In this document: in pieces, positions 6,246 through 13,059 of the stretch
Numbering within the stretch: the stretch's first letter is position 1
Layout of the letters: each line of letters starts with the position of its first letter
Assembly: GCA_963513115.1 (NCBI GenBank)
Contig: CAUPPN010000002.1
Coordinates: forward strand, 1-19,674
Source: JABCPO02 sp963513115
Lineage (GTDB): Bacteria; Bacillota; Clostridia; TANB77; CAG-508
Length of the DNA: 19,674 bases
Reading direction: 5' to 3'
Program-made: the position numbers and the translations under genes
Notes under the pieces: generated by a model
Told to the model about the DNA's origin: nothing
Databases searched by the model: none
What the model saw: the letters and a program-made list of their open reading frames with translations, nothing else

Positions 6246-7067
6246 TTATTCTTCTATGATTTTAGCTATAATGCTAAATATTACAAATACAATAAGGTTT
6301 ACAATTACAATCATAGCTCCAGTACTTACATTTAATGTATATGAAAAGTATATTCCAAATAAGAATGATATTACACTTAATATACCAGATGATATTACAA
6401 CTTTTTTAAATGATTTAAATACTCTCATTGATGATAATGCAGGTAGTATTATTATACTACTAATTAGCATTGTTCCCATCATTCTCATACCCACTACTAT
6501 AACTACTGATGTTAATATTGCTATTATATTTGTGTATCTATCCACATTTAATCCACTTGCTCTTGCAAATTCTTCATCAAATGTTAGTATATATATCTTC
6601 CTATAATATATTACAAACATAATGCATACAATAATACTAACTACTATACTTAATATTACATCACCTGGGCTCATTGCAAGTATACTTCCAAACATAAAAT
6701 TACATGTATCTGTATTCATTCCAGTAGTAAGAGATACTACAGTTACACCTATTGCAAGTGAAGCACTAGATATTAGTGCTATTGCACTATCGCTTTTAAT
6801 TGTCTTATTATTTCCTATCTTAAGAAGTATTATTGATGTTATCATAACTATTGGAAGTGATATATATAATGGGCTTGTCATTCCTAGTGCTGTAGATATT
6901 GTAATTACACCAAATCCTACATGTGATAGTCCATCTCCTATCATACTATATCTTTTTAGTACTAAGCTTACTCCAAGTAGTGAGCCACAAAGGCTAATTA
7001 ATACACCAACTAATATTGCTCTTTGCATAAATGGATGTGATAGCATTGTACTAATTGCTTGAATCAT
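6246..7067 (-). CDS. znuB: Zinc ABC transporter permease ZnuB
   Basis: This is an integral membrane permease of the ABC-3 family (ZnuB/MntB/AdcB) with many hydrophobic helices throughout. The family segment LVGVLISLCGSLLGVSLVLKR near the N-terminus is followed by SMIGDGLSHVGFG, typical of metal-type ABC permeases. I start it at the ATG at 7067 (273 aa) because AGGTGA lies five bases before that codon; an in-frame GTG at 7076 has no good site. The start overlaps the 3' end of znuC by 17 bases, which points to translational coupling. It would form the channel driven by ZnuC and fed by ZnuA. Family members transport zinc or manganese; zinc is inferred from the His-rich ZnuA and the CPYC protein next door. 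Confidence 0.92.
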   Translation of the reverse strand: MIQAISTMLSHPFMQRAILVGVLISLCGSLLGVSLVLKRYSMIGDGLSHVGFGVITISTALGMTSPLYISLPIVMITSIILLKIGNNKTIKSDSAIALISSASLAIGVTVVSLTTGMNTDTCNFMFGSILAMSPGDVILSIVVSIIVCIMFVIYYRKIYILTFDEEFARASGLNVDRYTNIIAILTSVVIVVGMRMMGTMLISSIIILPALSSMRVFKSFKKVVISSGILSVISFLFGIYFSYTLNVSTGAMIVIVNLIVFVIFSIIAKIIEE

Positions 7068-7737
7068 TATTATCACCTACCATTTCATAATCTTTTGTTT
7101 TTCCACAAAATGTTAATTTTCCATTTTTTATTTCAAGTACATTATCTGAAAATTTTAATGCTCTATCAATATCATGTGAAACTATTAGTATTGTTAAATT
7201 GTTTTCTTTTCGCAATTTAGATAACATTTCATATATTTGAAAAGCTATCTTTGGATCTAATCCAGTAGTTGGCTCATCTAATACAATTATCTTATCTGTT
7301 GCACATAACGCTCTTGCAATTAATACTCTTTGTTGTTGCCCTCCTGATAGCTCACAAAATGCATTTTTACGTATATGATATATTCCAAGTTGTGTCATTA
7401 TATCCATTGTTTTTTTTATATCATCACTTTTGTAGAAGATACTACGTATATGCCTGTTTATTGTACCAGACATAACTACTTCTTCTATTGATGTAGGAAA
7501 GTTTGATTGTATTTCTGTTTTTTGTGGTAGGTATCCAATATTCTTTTCTTTTTGAATACTCCCTTTATATCCCTTATTTAATCCTAATATGCATTTAAGC
7601 AATGTACTTTTACCTGATCCATTTTCTCCTACTATGCAATTAAATGTTCCTTCTTCAATTCCAAAACTTATATCTTCTAAAGTAGCCTTCTTGCCTGGAT
7701 AATTAAATGATAAGTTTTCTACTTTTATTAAATCCAT
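7051..7737 (-). CDS. znuC: Zinc ABC transporter ATP-binding protein ZnuC
   Basis: This is the ATPase subunit of the metal importer. Walker A is GENGSGKST (37-45), the Q-loop is GYLPQK (Q72), the signature is LSGGQQQR (130-137), Walker B is IIVLDEP (D154, E155), and the switch histidine is H188 in SHD. The 228-aa length and the NFPTSIEEVVMSG segment fit the ZnuC/MntB-type ATPases. The ATG follows AGGAG by four bases, a close spacing. The gene starts 44 bases after znuA ends and overlaps znuB by 17 bases. All catalytic residues are intact. Confidence 0.94.
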   Translation of the reverse strand: MDLIKVENLSFNYPGKKATLEDISFGIEEGTFNCIVGENGSGKSTLLKCILGLNKGYKGSIQKEKNIGYLPQKTEIQSNFPTSIEEVVMSGTINRHIRSIFYKSDDIKKTMDIMTQLGIYHIRKNAFCELSGGQQQRVLIARALCATDKIIVLDEPTTGLDPKIAFQIYEMLSKLRKENNLTILIVSHDIDRALKFSDNVLEIKNGKLTFCGKTKDYEMVGDNNDSSN

Positions 7738-7781
7738 TTTTCTCCTATTCTACTTTGTGTTTTTTTATTCCTTTTATTATC

Positions 7782-8882
7782 TTAGTCTAATGCTTCTTTT
7801 AATACATTAATATTTTCTTTCATAAGTGATACCCAAGTTTTACCTTTTTCAAAGTCATCTTTAGATACATTGTGTAGTGTTTGTATTTGCATTATCTTGC
7901 AATTTCCTGCTTCTTTTGCAACTGTATCTGCAACTTTTCCATTTCCAAGTTCTATATATAATATTACTGGTATTTTTTCTTCTTTAACTTTGTTTACTAA
8001 GTATGCTATAGTTTGAGCACTTGGTTCTGTTTCTGTACTGCATCCCATAAATGCTGCACTAACTTTTAATCCATAGTAGTTAATGAAATATTGCATTGGC
8101 ATCTTATCACCAAATACTAATCTATCTCTTTTTTTATTATCTACTATATTTCTAATTTCTTTATCTACTTCTTGAATTTCTTTAATATATTTTTCTGCAT
8201 TTTTTTTGTATTTTTCTGCATTTGCACTATCTATTTTTTCCATTTCTTTTTCTAATGCTTTTACCATTTTAATAGCATTTTCTGGTGATGTCCAAATATG
8301 TTCATCAAATGCACCTTCTTCATCATGATCATGATGATGTTCATGTTCTTTTTCATGTTCATCATGCTCATTCTCTTCTTTTTCATGGTCATGATCTTCA
8401 TGTTTTTCATGATCTTCATGTTCTTCTTCATGGTCGTGATCATCATCATCTTCTGCACCTTCAATTTCTTGTTCTTTTATTGTATCAACTTTGTCTGCTA
8501 TACATAGTACATTTGTTTTTTTAGTATCTAATGTTTCCATTACTCTATTTGCCCATTTTTCCATTTCTCCACCTATGTATACAAATAGGTCTGAGTTTTG
8601 TATTTTAATTAAGTCTTGTGGTGTTGGATCATAGCTATGTGCATCTTTTCCTGGTCCTAATAGAAATGTAAGCTCTACATTTTTACTATCTCCTATTATT
8701 GCTCTTAAAAAGTCATAGCTTGCAAAATTACTTGCTGTAACTTTTAATTTTTGTTCATTTTTAATGTTTTTAGCATCTTTGTTCATGATATTATTTTTTC
8801 TTCCTGAAAATATCATAAGTGTTGCGCATGCTACTAAAATAACTAATAGTATAATTGTTAATATTGTTTTTTTAGATTTCAT
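7782..8882 (-). CDS. znuA: Zinc-binding lipoprotein ZnuA with a His-rich loop
   Basis: This is the substrate-binding protein of the importer (cluster A-I). The N-terminal hydrophobic segment carries a lipobox-like LVAC (16-19), so lipid anchoring at Cys19 is likely. Metal ligands are His82 in GKDAHSYDPTPQD and His195 in DEHIWTSP. A loop at residues 144-188 holds 14 histidines interspersed with Asp and Glu, typical of zinc rather than manganese proteins. The third ligand position reads FGDKMPMQYF, with Asp259 where ZnuA usually has His. I recall the same GD+xPxxYF plus GCSTETEPSA signature in a group of gut clostridial ZnuA proteins, so this looks like a subfamily trait, not damage. His337 in LHNVS is another candidate ligand. 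The 366-aa length fits with the loop included. The ATG has AAGGA about ten bases upstream, a loose spacing. It is probably co-transcribed with the regulator gene 94 bases upstream. Confidence 0.93.
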   Translation of the reverse strand: MKSKKTILTIILLVILVACATLMIFSGRKNNIMNKDAKNIKNEQKLKVTASNFASYDFLRAIIGDSKNVELTFLLGPGKDAHSYDPTPQDLIKIQNSDLFVYIGGEMEKWANRVMETLDTKKTNVLCIADKVDTIKEQEIEGAEDDDDHDHEEEHEDHEKHEDHDHEKEENEHDEHEKEHEHHHDHDEEGAFDEHIWTSPENAIKMVKALEKEMEKIDSANAEKYKKNAEKYIKEIQEVDKEIRNIVDNKKRDRLVFGDKMPMQYFINYYGLKVSAAFMGCSTETEPSAQTIAYLVNKVKEEKIPVILYIELGNGKVADTVAKEAGNCKIMQIQTLHNVSKDDFEKGKTWVSLMKENINVLKEALD

Positions 8883-8931
8883 ATTTTTCTTTTCCTTTCT
8901 TTTTTCTAAAATAAAACTTTCAATTATTTCT

Positions 8932-8949
8932 TTGTAATAATTATTTCAA
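8932..8949. promoter_or_regulatory. Near-perfect 18-bp palindrome between the regulator gene and znuA
   Basis: TTGTAATAA (8932-8940) is followed directly by TTATTTCAA (8941-8949); eight of nine positions pair. Read on the minus strand its left part TTGAAA could be a -35, but no good -10 follows at 17 bases. It might be a second operator for znuA or a chance A/T palindrome. Confidence 0.3.
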
Positions 8950-8976
8950 TTATTTTTTAATATTTATAAATACTTA

Positions 8977-9369
8977 TTAAATACAATTATTACAAATACC
9001 ATAAAATGTTAGTCTTTTTTTATTAATTTTAAACTGATTTTCTTTTTCAATATCTTGTATAACTCTTCCTATTTCATCGTTTTCTAAGTGTATTGTCTTA
9101 TTGCATTTTTCACATATTAAATGATAGTGGTCAGTACATTCTTCTACTTTTTCATTGTATTGATAGCAAAAACCTTGGCTGTTTTCCAATGCAATCTTAC
9201 TTACTACACCTTTTTCTACTAATCCATTAATTATTCTGTATATTGTTGTAAGGCCTATGCTATCTTTTAAGTCTTTTTGTATTTTTCCTATGCTTAAATG
9301 CTTATTTGAATTATCCTTTAGATATTTGGTTAGTATTTCTTTTTGTTCTGTATTTCTTTCTTTTTTCAT
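8977..9369 (-). CDS. zur: Fur-family metal regulator, probably Zur
   Basis: This small (130 aa) Fur-family repressor has a winged-helix N-terminal domain with the recognition helix LTTIYRIINGLVEKG (40-54). The C-terminal dimerisation domain carries the structural zinc site C86-x-x-C89 and C126-x-x-C129, and a sensory region CTDHYHLICEKC with H81 and H83 plus H94 and Glu98. The histidine usually found just before the 'RLxFYG' strand is replaced by lysine (INKKRLTFYG), so one sensory site may be altered. I call it Zur because it is the first gene of a zinc importer operon. The regulated metal is inferred from that context, since Fur, Zur and PerR look alike. The ATG follows GAGG by five bases. 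A Fur-box-like repeat lies over its predicted transcription start, which fits autoregulation of the whole operon. Confidence 0.88.
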   Translation of the reverse strand: MKKERNTEQKEILTKYLKDNSNKHLSIGKIQKDLKDSIGLTTIYRIINGLVEKGVVSKIALENSQGFCYQYNEKVEECTDHYHLICEKCNKTIHLENDEIGRVIQDIEKENQFKINKKRLTFYGICNNCI

Positions 9370-9381
9370 AACTACCTCTAT

Positions 9382-9396
9382 TGAAAATCATTTCCA
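9382..9396. promoter_or_regulatory. Fur-family operator (7-1-7 repeat) at the zur transcription start
   Basis: TGAAAAT-C-ATTTCCA is a 7-1-7 inverted repeat with six of seven pairs matching, the form of Fur/Zur/PerR boxes (for example TGATAATnATTATCA). It overlaps the start site expected from the promoter at 9399-9427 and ends 12 bases before the ATG, so bound repressor would block initiation. Confidence 0.5.
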
Positions 9397-9398
9397 TT

Positions 9399-9427
9399 AT
9401 GATATCACTTTTTATTTTATTTGTAAA
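9399..9427 (-). promoter_or_regulatory. Promoter of the zur-znuACB operon
   Basis: On the minus strand, -35 TTTACA (9422-9427), a 17-base spacer and -10 TATCAT (9399-9404). Transcription would start near 9392, inside the Fur-box-like repeat. Confidence 0.5.
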
Positions 9428-9482
9428 TAGTTTTTTTAATATTTAATTTTACTTTCATCTTAAAAATTAAACACAAAAATAC

Positions 9483-9524
9483 CCATTACTAATTTTTTAC
9501 ACTTGTGGTAAAAATTAGTAATGG
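9483..9524 (-). terminator. Terminator after the helical-repeat gene
   Basis: A perfect 15-bp stem (9483-9497 with 9510-9524) and a 12-base loop start eight bases past the stop codon. On the minus strand the stem is followed by GTATTTTTG. It separates the nuclease cluster from the zinc operon. Confidence 0.7.
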
Positions 9525-9532
9525 AATAATAC

Positions 9533-10486
9533 TTAATCATTTTTGTTTTTAGTTTTAGTTTTGTTTTTTAATTTTTGTTCTTCATTTTTAGTTTTTGTAT
9601 TTGTAATAACTTTTTTATTACTTCTTTTCTTTTTATAAATATTCTTTTTTGTTGTTTCTTTATTTTTTGTAGTGGTTTTCTTTTTAGATTTTTTTTGCAT
9701 TTTAATTATTTTATTTTCTATTGTTTTTTTGGGTTTTATTAAATTAATTCTTACTGCTATTTCATATATTTCTTCATCAAATGAATTCATTCCTTTTAAA
9801 ATAAAATTCAAATTACTTATTAAATCAAAAACATCCATCATTTCAGTGTCTTTCATAAGAGTTTCTACTTTTTTATCTACTTCTTCTATTTCGTAATTCA
9901 TCTTATAGTATCTTAAAAATTCTTTATAATTTTCATCAATTTTTTTAAGATATTTTTCTATTTGTTTTTCATTTTTTTGTTTGTAATATAATATTAATAT
10001 TGGAAATAGCATATACAAAGCATCAATCTTATATTTATTATATACTTTTAGCATTTTCTCTTCGTCTTCCAAATACGCATATGTTTTCATAAGGTCATAT
10101 TTTGCACCTACATCATCTTCCTCATTTAATGTAATTATTTCCTCAAAGATATTTGCCGCTAGTCTAAATCTACCACTCTTCGCAGTCATTATTCCTTTTT
10201 CTTTTAACAACTTTATATATTCTCTTGTTTCAAATATTTCATAAAAATGCCCTATATTTTCTTTTTCAAAGTATCCTTCTTTTTTTAATTTTTCTTCTTC
10301 CTTTACTAATGGACCTTCTATAATTTCTAAAGATTTGTTTGCATTATCTTCAACTTCCGCCAAAAATATAATTGCTTCTAAGCAATCATTGCATATTTCA
10401 TATGCTTCTTTAGCTCTTTTAATTGCTATTTCTTTTGTTTTAGACTCATTCATTGCCTTATCTAATAATTCATATGCTTTATCCAA
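9533..10486 (-). CDS. Helical-repeat (TPR-like) protein with a lysine-rich tail, C-terminal part of a split gene
   Basis: I do not know its function. Residues 1-245 are alpha-helical with TPR-like periodicity (AYELLDKAM, RAKEAYEICNDCLEAIIFLAEVED, FRLAANIFEEIITLNEEDDVGAKYDLMKTYAYLED, MLKVYNKY), as in scaffold proteins. Residues 250-317 are a low-complexity tail rich in Lys, Asn and Thr that could bind nucleic acid. The frame opens with TTG at 10486 and no ribosome binding site precedes it. A 53-codon frame with a strong site starts upstream and stops just inside this one, so the two are probably halves of one gene separated by a one-base indel. I recall full-length clostridial homologues that begin like the upstream fragment and continue into this one. 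It is the third member of the nuclease cluster. If the frameshift is a sequencing error, the gene spans 9533-10623. Confidence 0.7.
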   Translation of the reverse strand: MDKAYELLDKAMNESKTKEIAIKRAKEAYEICNDCLEAIIFLAEVEDNANKSLEIIEGPLVKEEEKLKKEGYFEKENIGHFYEIFETREYIKLLKEKGIMTAKSGRFRLAANIFEEIITLNEEDDVGAKYDLMKTYAYLEDEEKMLKVYNKYKIDALYMLFPILILYYKQKNEKQIEKYLKKIDENYKEFLRYYKMNYEIEEVDKKVETLMKDTEMMDVFDLISNLNFILKGMNSFDEEIYEIAVRINLIKPKKTIENKIIKMQKKSKKKTTTKNKETTKKNIYKKKRSNKKVITNTKTKNEEQKLKNKTKTKNKND

Positions 10487-10623
10487 TTCTGTTGTTCTTG
10501 TGGTGCATTTTCTGCATTATACTTATTTATGAATTCTTGTACTTTTTTATCAAATTCTTCTTGAGATTCAAATTCTTGGTCTCCTATGAATTCATTAAAC
10601 ATCATATATACTTTTTTATCCAT
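10462..10623 (-). pseudogene. N-terminal fragment of the helical-repeat gene (frameshifted)
   Basis: This 53-codon frame begins MDKKVYMMFNEFIGDQEF and has AAGGAG five bases before its ATG, the best ribosome binding site of the locus. It begins 18 bases after the NERD gene stops. It ends (NWIKHMNY) 25 bases inside the larger frame, which has no site of its own. Adding one base near the Gln-rich stretch APQEQQ (around 10487-10500) would join it to the sequence LDKAYELLDKAM. No classical slippery heptamer is present, so a mutation or sequencing error is likelier than programmed frameshifting. Alternatively, it is a real small protein translationally coupled to a TTG start. Confidence 0.6.
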
Positions 10624-10641
10624 AATTGCTCCTTTTTACTA

Positions 10642-11673
10642 CTAAACATATCTTTCATTAAATATATTTACTATTTCATTACCATGTGTACGTATTTTAA
10701 TTTCTGAAAGTATGTTACTTTTTCTTAGTTCTTCTATTGTTTTAGGTTTAACTTCAATTAACTCTTCTAATTCCTTATTTGTAAAAATATAGTATGCTGG
10801 TATATTCATTTGTTTTGCCCTATTTTTTCTAAACTCAACTAATATATTTTTCATTTCTTTATCAGTTACTTTTTTCTTTTCTGACTCTCTCTTTTCTCCA
10901 TCATAGTTACAATACTTATTCATATAATAATTATAGTAATTTACATTTTCATTAATACATATCTTTAAATATGATTTAGCTATTTTTTCCATACCATTTT
11001 TTGATTCAACAATCTCATCTTTATCTCTATGTGATATATCATATTCCATTTGTCTTACTAAAGAATCTGCTCTTAACACTTTGTATTTCATGTCTTTAGG
11101 TGCCCTATTTGTATTTAGTATTGTATCTTGATTTGCCGCTACTACCAAAACTCTCCTATAATAATTAAAATTCTTAGATGCCAATAATTTTATAATACTT
11201 GAATTACTATCTTCCCATATCTTCCTTACTACTTCTCTTTGCGCTTCTACTTGTCTTAATGGTGAGTACATCCCTTTTCTTATTTTCTTACCACCTATAT
11301 TATATTCTCTTACAAATTCTCCTTTGTAAGTTACTGTTATATTTCCTATAAGATTTTTACACTCAATATAGTATGTATACACCGGTGTTATAATTACATA
11401 GTCTATTTGTGCAGTTAAATCATTATGCTTTAATTTAACATCTCTTAAAACATACATTCCTATATTTGATTTCTTTAATTGGTATGCTATTTCATTCTCG
11501 CCTTCTAATCCTTTTTTAACTGTATATAATTTTTGCTTTATCATCTTGTTATTAGGATATTCTTCATTTATTTTTTTTAATGCATAATACTCTTCTTGTA
11601 ATGTGCTTTCTTCTTTCATAAATATTGTTTCTTTAAATCTTAATGCTTCACTTAATGAATCTATTATTCCCAT
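10642..11673 (-). CDS. NERD nuclease-domain protein fused to HRDC
   Basis: I start this at the ATG at 11673 (343 aa), with GGAG five bases upstream; an in-frame GTG six bases earlier lies inside that site. Residues about 50-175 form a NERD (nuclease-related) domain of the PD-(D/E)XK type. They comprise GLEGENEIAYQL (the GxxGE motif), QIDYVIIT with Asp91 and YYIECKN with Glu104 and Lys106, so the active site looks intact. The C-terminal residues (about 272-340) read as HRDC, a helical nucleic-acid-binding domain of RecQ and RNase D: LVEFRKNRAKQMNIPAYYIFTNKELEELIEV. The pair suggests a DNA or RNA nuclease with its own binding domain. Neighbours are a second PD-(D/E)XK protein 45 bases upstream and the helical-repeat gene 18 bases downstream. 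Substrate and biological role are unknown; DNA repair or defence are both possible. Confidence 0.88.
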   Translation of the reverse strand: MGIIDSLSEALRFKETIFMKEESTLQEEYYALKKINEEYPNNKMIKQKLYTVKKGLEGENEIAYQLKKSNIGMYVLRDVKLKHNDLTAQIDYVIITPVYTYYIECKNLIGNITVTYKGEFVREYNIGGKKIRKGMYSPLRQVEAQREVVRKIWEDSNSSIIKLLASKNFNYYRRVLVVAANQDTILNTNRAPKDMKYKVLRADSLVRQMEYDISHRDKDEIVESKNGMEKIAKSYLKICINENVNYYNYYMNKYCNYDGEKRESEKKKVTDKEMKNILVEFRKNRAKQMNIPAYYIFTNKELEELIEVKPKTIEELRKSNILSEIKIRTHGNEIVNIFNERYV

Positions 11674-11718
11674 GTTCACTCCAATTAATTATATTTGTAT
11701 GTGTATTTGTATTTCTAA

Positions 11719-12912
11719 TTATTCATATTGATTATTTGTTTCATTTTTCTTGATTTGTTCTATTTGTTCTTCTTGTTCATTTAAATTGTTTTTAAGTTTT
11801 GAATAATTCCTTATATATTTTCTTAATGCTTTTTCAAATTTAATCATAGTAACTTCCAAAAATTCCATCATCTTATCCCAGTCTTCTTTTTCACAAATAT
11901 TTACTCCTTCTAGCTTATATGAAATCCTTGACATCTTCTTATTATCTAACCTTTGCCAATATAACTTGTCACCAAATGCTTTTTCTATTTCATCTTTGTG
12001 TGAATATAGGTAATCATATATTTTTTTATTTTCTTCTTGGGTTCCACGAACTATTGCAAGTTCAACTCCTGCATAAGTTCTAGTTATACGAAAACTGTAG
12101 TTTACTCCTGATATTCCGGATCCTGTAGTAAACCAATAATCAGTGTAATTTAAAGAAAGGTTTCTTCCTTTAAACATGTTGGATTTTTTATTAAATCTTG
12201 GAATAAATAGATGCCAAAACTCATTTCTTACATTTTGAGCATATACTATATCCTCATTACTTCTAAATTCTTCTTGTGCTTTTTCTTCGTATCCTATCAT
12301 AATATCTGCAATATCTTTAACTGGTATTATTTGATCAGTATCAACAATTAAATTATCATCAACCATATATGGTATTACTTTTATACATTGTATTTTCATT
12401 CCATATTTTCTTGCCCAAATTACAGTATTAGTAACTTCTTTTCTAAACTCTCTAGCAACTAGTATAATTCTTTGAGTTAAGTCTTGGTTTAATTGTACTT
12501 CTGAGAAATCAACCTTATCTAAAAACTCAACAATAGATTCTTCTGCATTATCTGATGAACCCATTTTTGATAAATACTGTGAGTAAATATCTTTTATATC
12601 GTCTTTTTTCAAAGATGAACAATAGCCTGCATATTTCATTGCTTGCCATACAACATTTCTTCCACTGTCATCTAGCTTATTTTCAATAACAACTATATTA
12701 CCCTTCTTATCTAATGCTAATAAATCTAGTCTTTCATTTGTATCATTAAATCCACAAAATTCTTTTTGAATTATTAATAATTCTTCTCCCAAGATCATAG
12801 GATTATTTGCAATCCATTCTTGTAAGTCATCTCTTTCTCTTAACCCAACTTCTCTAAAAGATATTTCTTTTATTTCACTTGTAGTTTTATCTTCATTGTT
12901 TACTATAAACAT
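11719..12912 (-). CDS. PD-(D/E)XK nuclease with NucS-like N-terminus and DUF4268-like C-terminus
   Basis: The N-terminal residues about 18-100 match the NucS/DUF91-type nuclease fold: E26 in RERDDLQEWI, D63 in ERLDLLAL, E77 and K79 in VVIENKL, and Q90 in WQAMKYAGY. This complete set suggests an active metal-dependent nuclease. The C-terminal part (about 225-370) resembles DUF4268: FWHLFIPRF, GISGVNYSFRITRTYAGVELAI, LYWQRL. The tail is charged coiled-coil-like sequence (KLKNNLNEQEEQIEQIKK). The ATG follows GGAGG closely, the strongest ribosome binding site of this cluster. It is the first gene of a three-gene set with the NERD-HRDC and helical-repeat genes, and is separated from secA by a terminator. 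Related proteins are often stand-alone and sometimes lie near restriction or defence genes, but a defence role here is inference. Confidence 0.85.
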   Translation of the reverse strand: MFIVNNEDKTTSEIKEISFREVGLRERDDLQEWIANNPMILGEELLIIQKEFCGFNDTNERLDLLALDKKGNIVVIENKLDDSGRNVVWQAMKYAGYCSSLKKDDIKDIYSQYLSKMGSSDNAEESIVEFLDKVDFSEVQLNQDLTQRIILVAREFRKEVTNTVIWARKYGMKIQCIKVIPYMVDDNLIVDTDQIIPVKDIADIMIGYEEKAQEEFRSNEDIVYAQNVRNEFWHLFIPRFNKKSNMFKGRNLSLNYTDYWFTTGSGISGVNYSFRITRTYAGVELAIVRGTQEENKKIYDYLYSHKDEIEKAFGDKLYWQRLDNKKMSRISYKLEGVNICEKEDWDKMMEFLEVTMIKFEKALRKYIRNYSKLKNNLNEQEEQIEQIKKNETNNQYE

Positions 12913-13007
12913 TATTTCCCCTCCATATCTAACCTATACTTATATCTATATTTTATCATTTATACGCAATTTATCTTTTTTTCTTCTTTTTCATTATATA
13001 CATTATA

Positions 13008-13041
13008 TCAAAAAATGATCCATATATATAATGGACCATTT
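13008..13041 (-). terminator. Terminator of secA
   Basis: On the minus strand an 11-bp stem (13031-13041 pairing with 13013-13023, one G-U pair) with a seven-base loop is followed by a T-run. The T-run is TTTTTT counting the last stem bases. It starts 18 bases past the secA stop codon. The G-U pair exists only in the minus-strand transcript, so direction agrees with secA. Confidence 0.7.
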
Positions 13042-13059
13042 CATATTTGTTTTGATTAA

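Noticed and set aside
8285..8524. Plus-strand open frames rich in His/Met/Phe opposite the ZnuA histidine loop
   Set aside because: They are antisense shadows of the repetitive His/Asp/Glu codons of znuA, have no ribosome binding site and resemble no family.
10462..10530. Programmed -1 frameshift joining the two helical-repeat frames
   Set aside because: The overlap has no X-XXY-YYZ slippery heptamer and no stable hairpin just downstream, so an indel is simpler.
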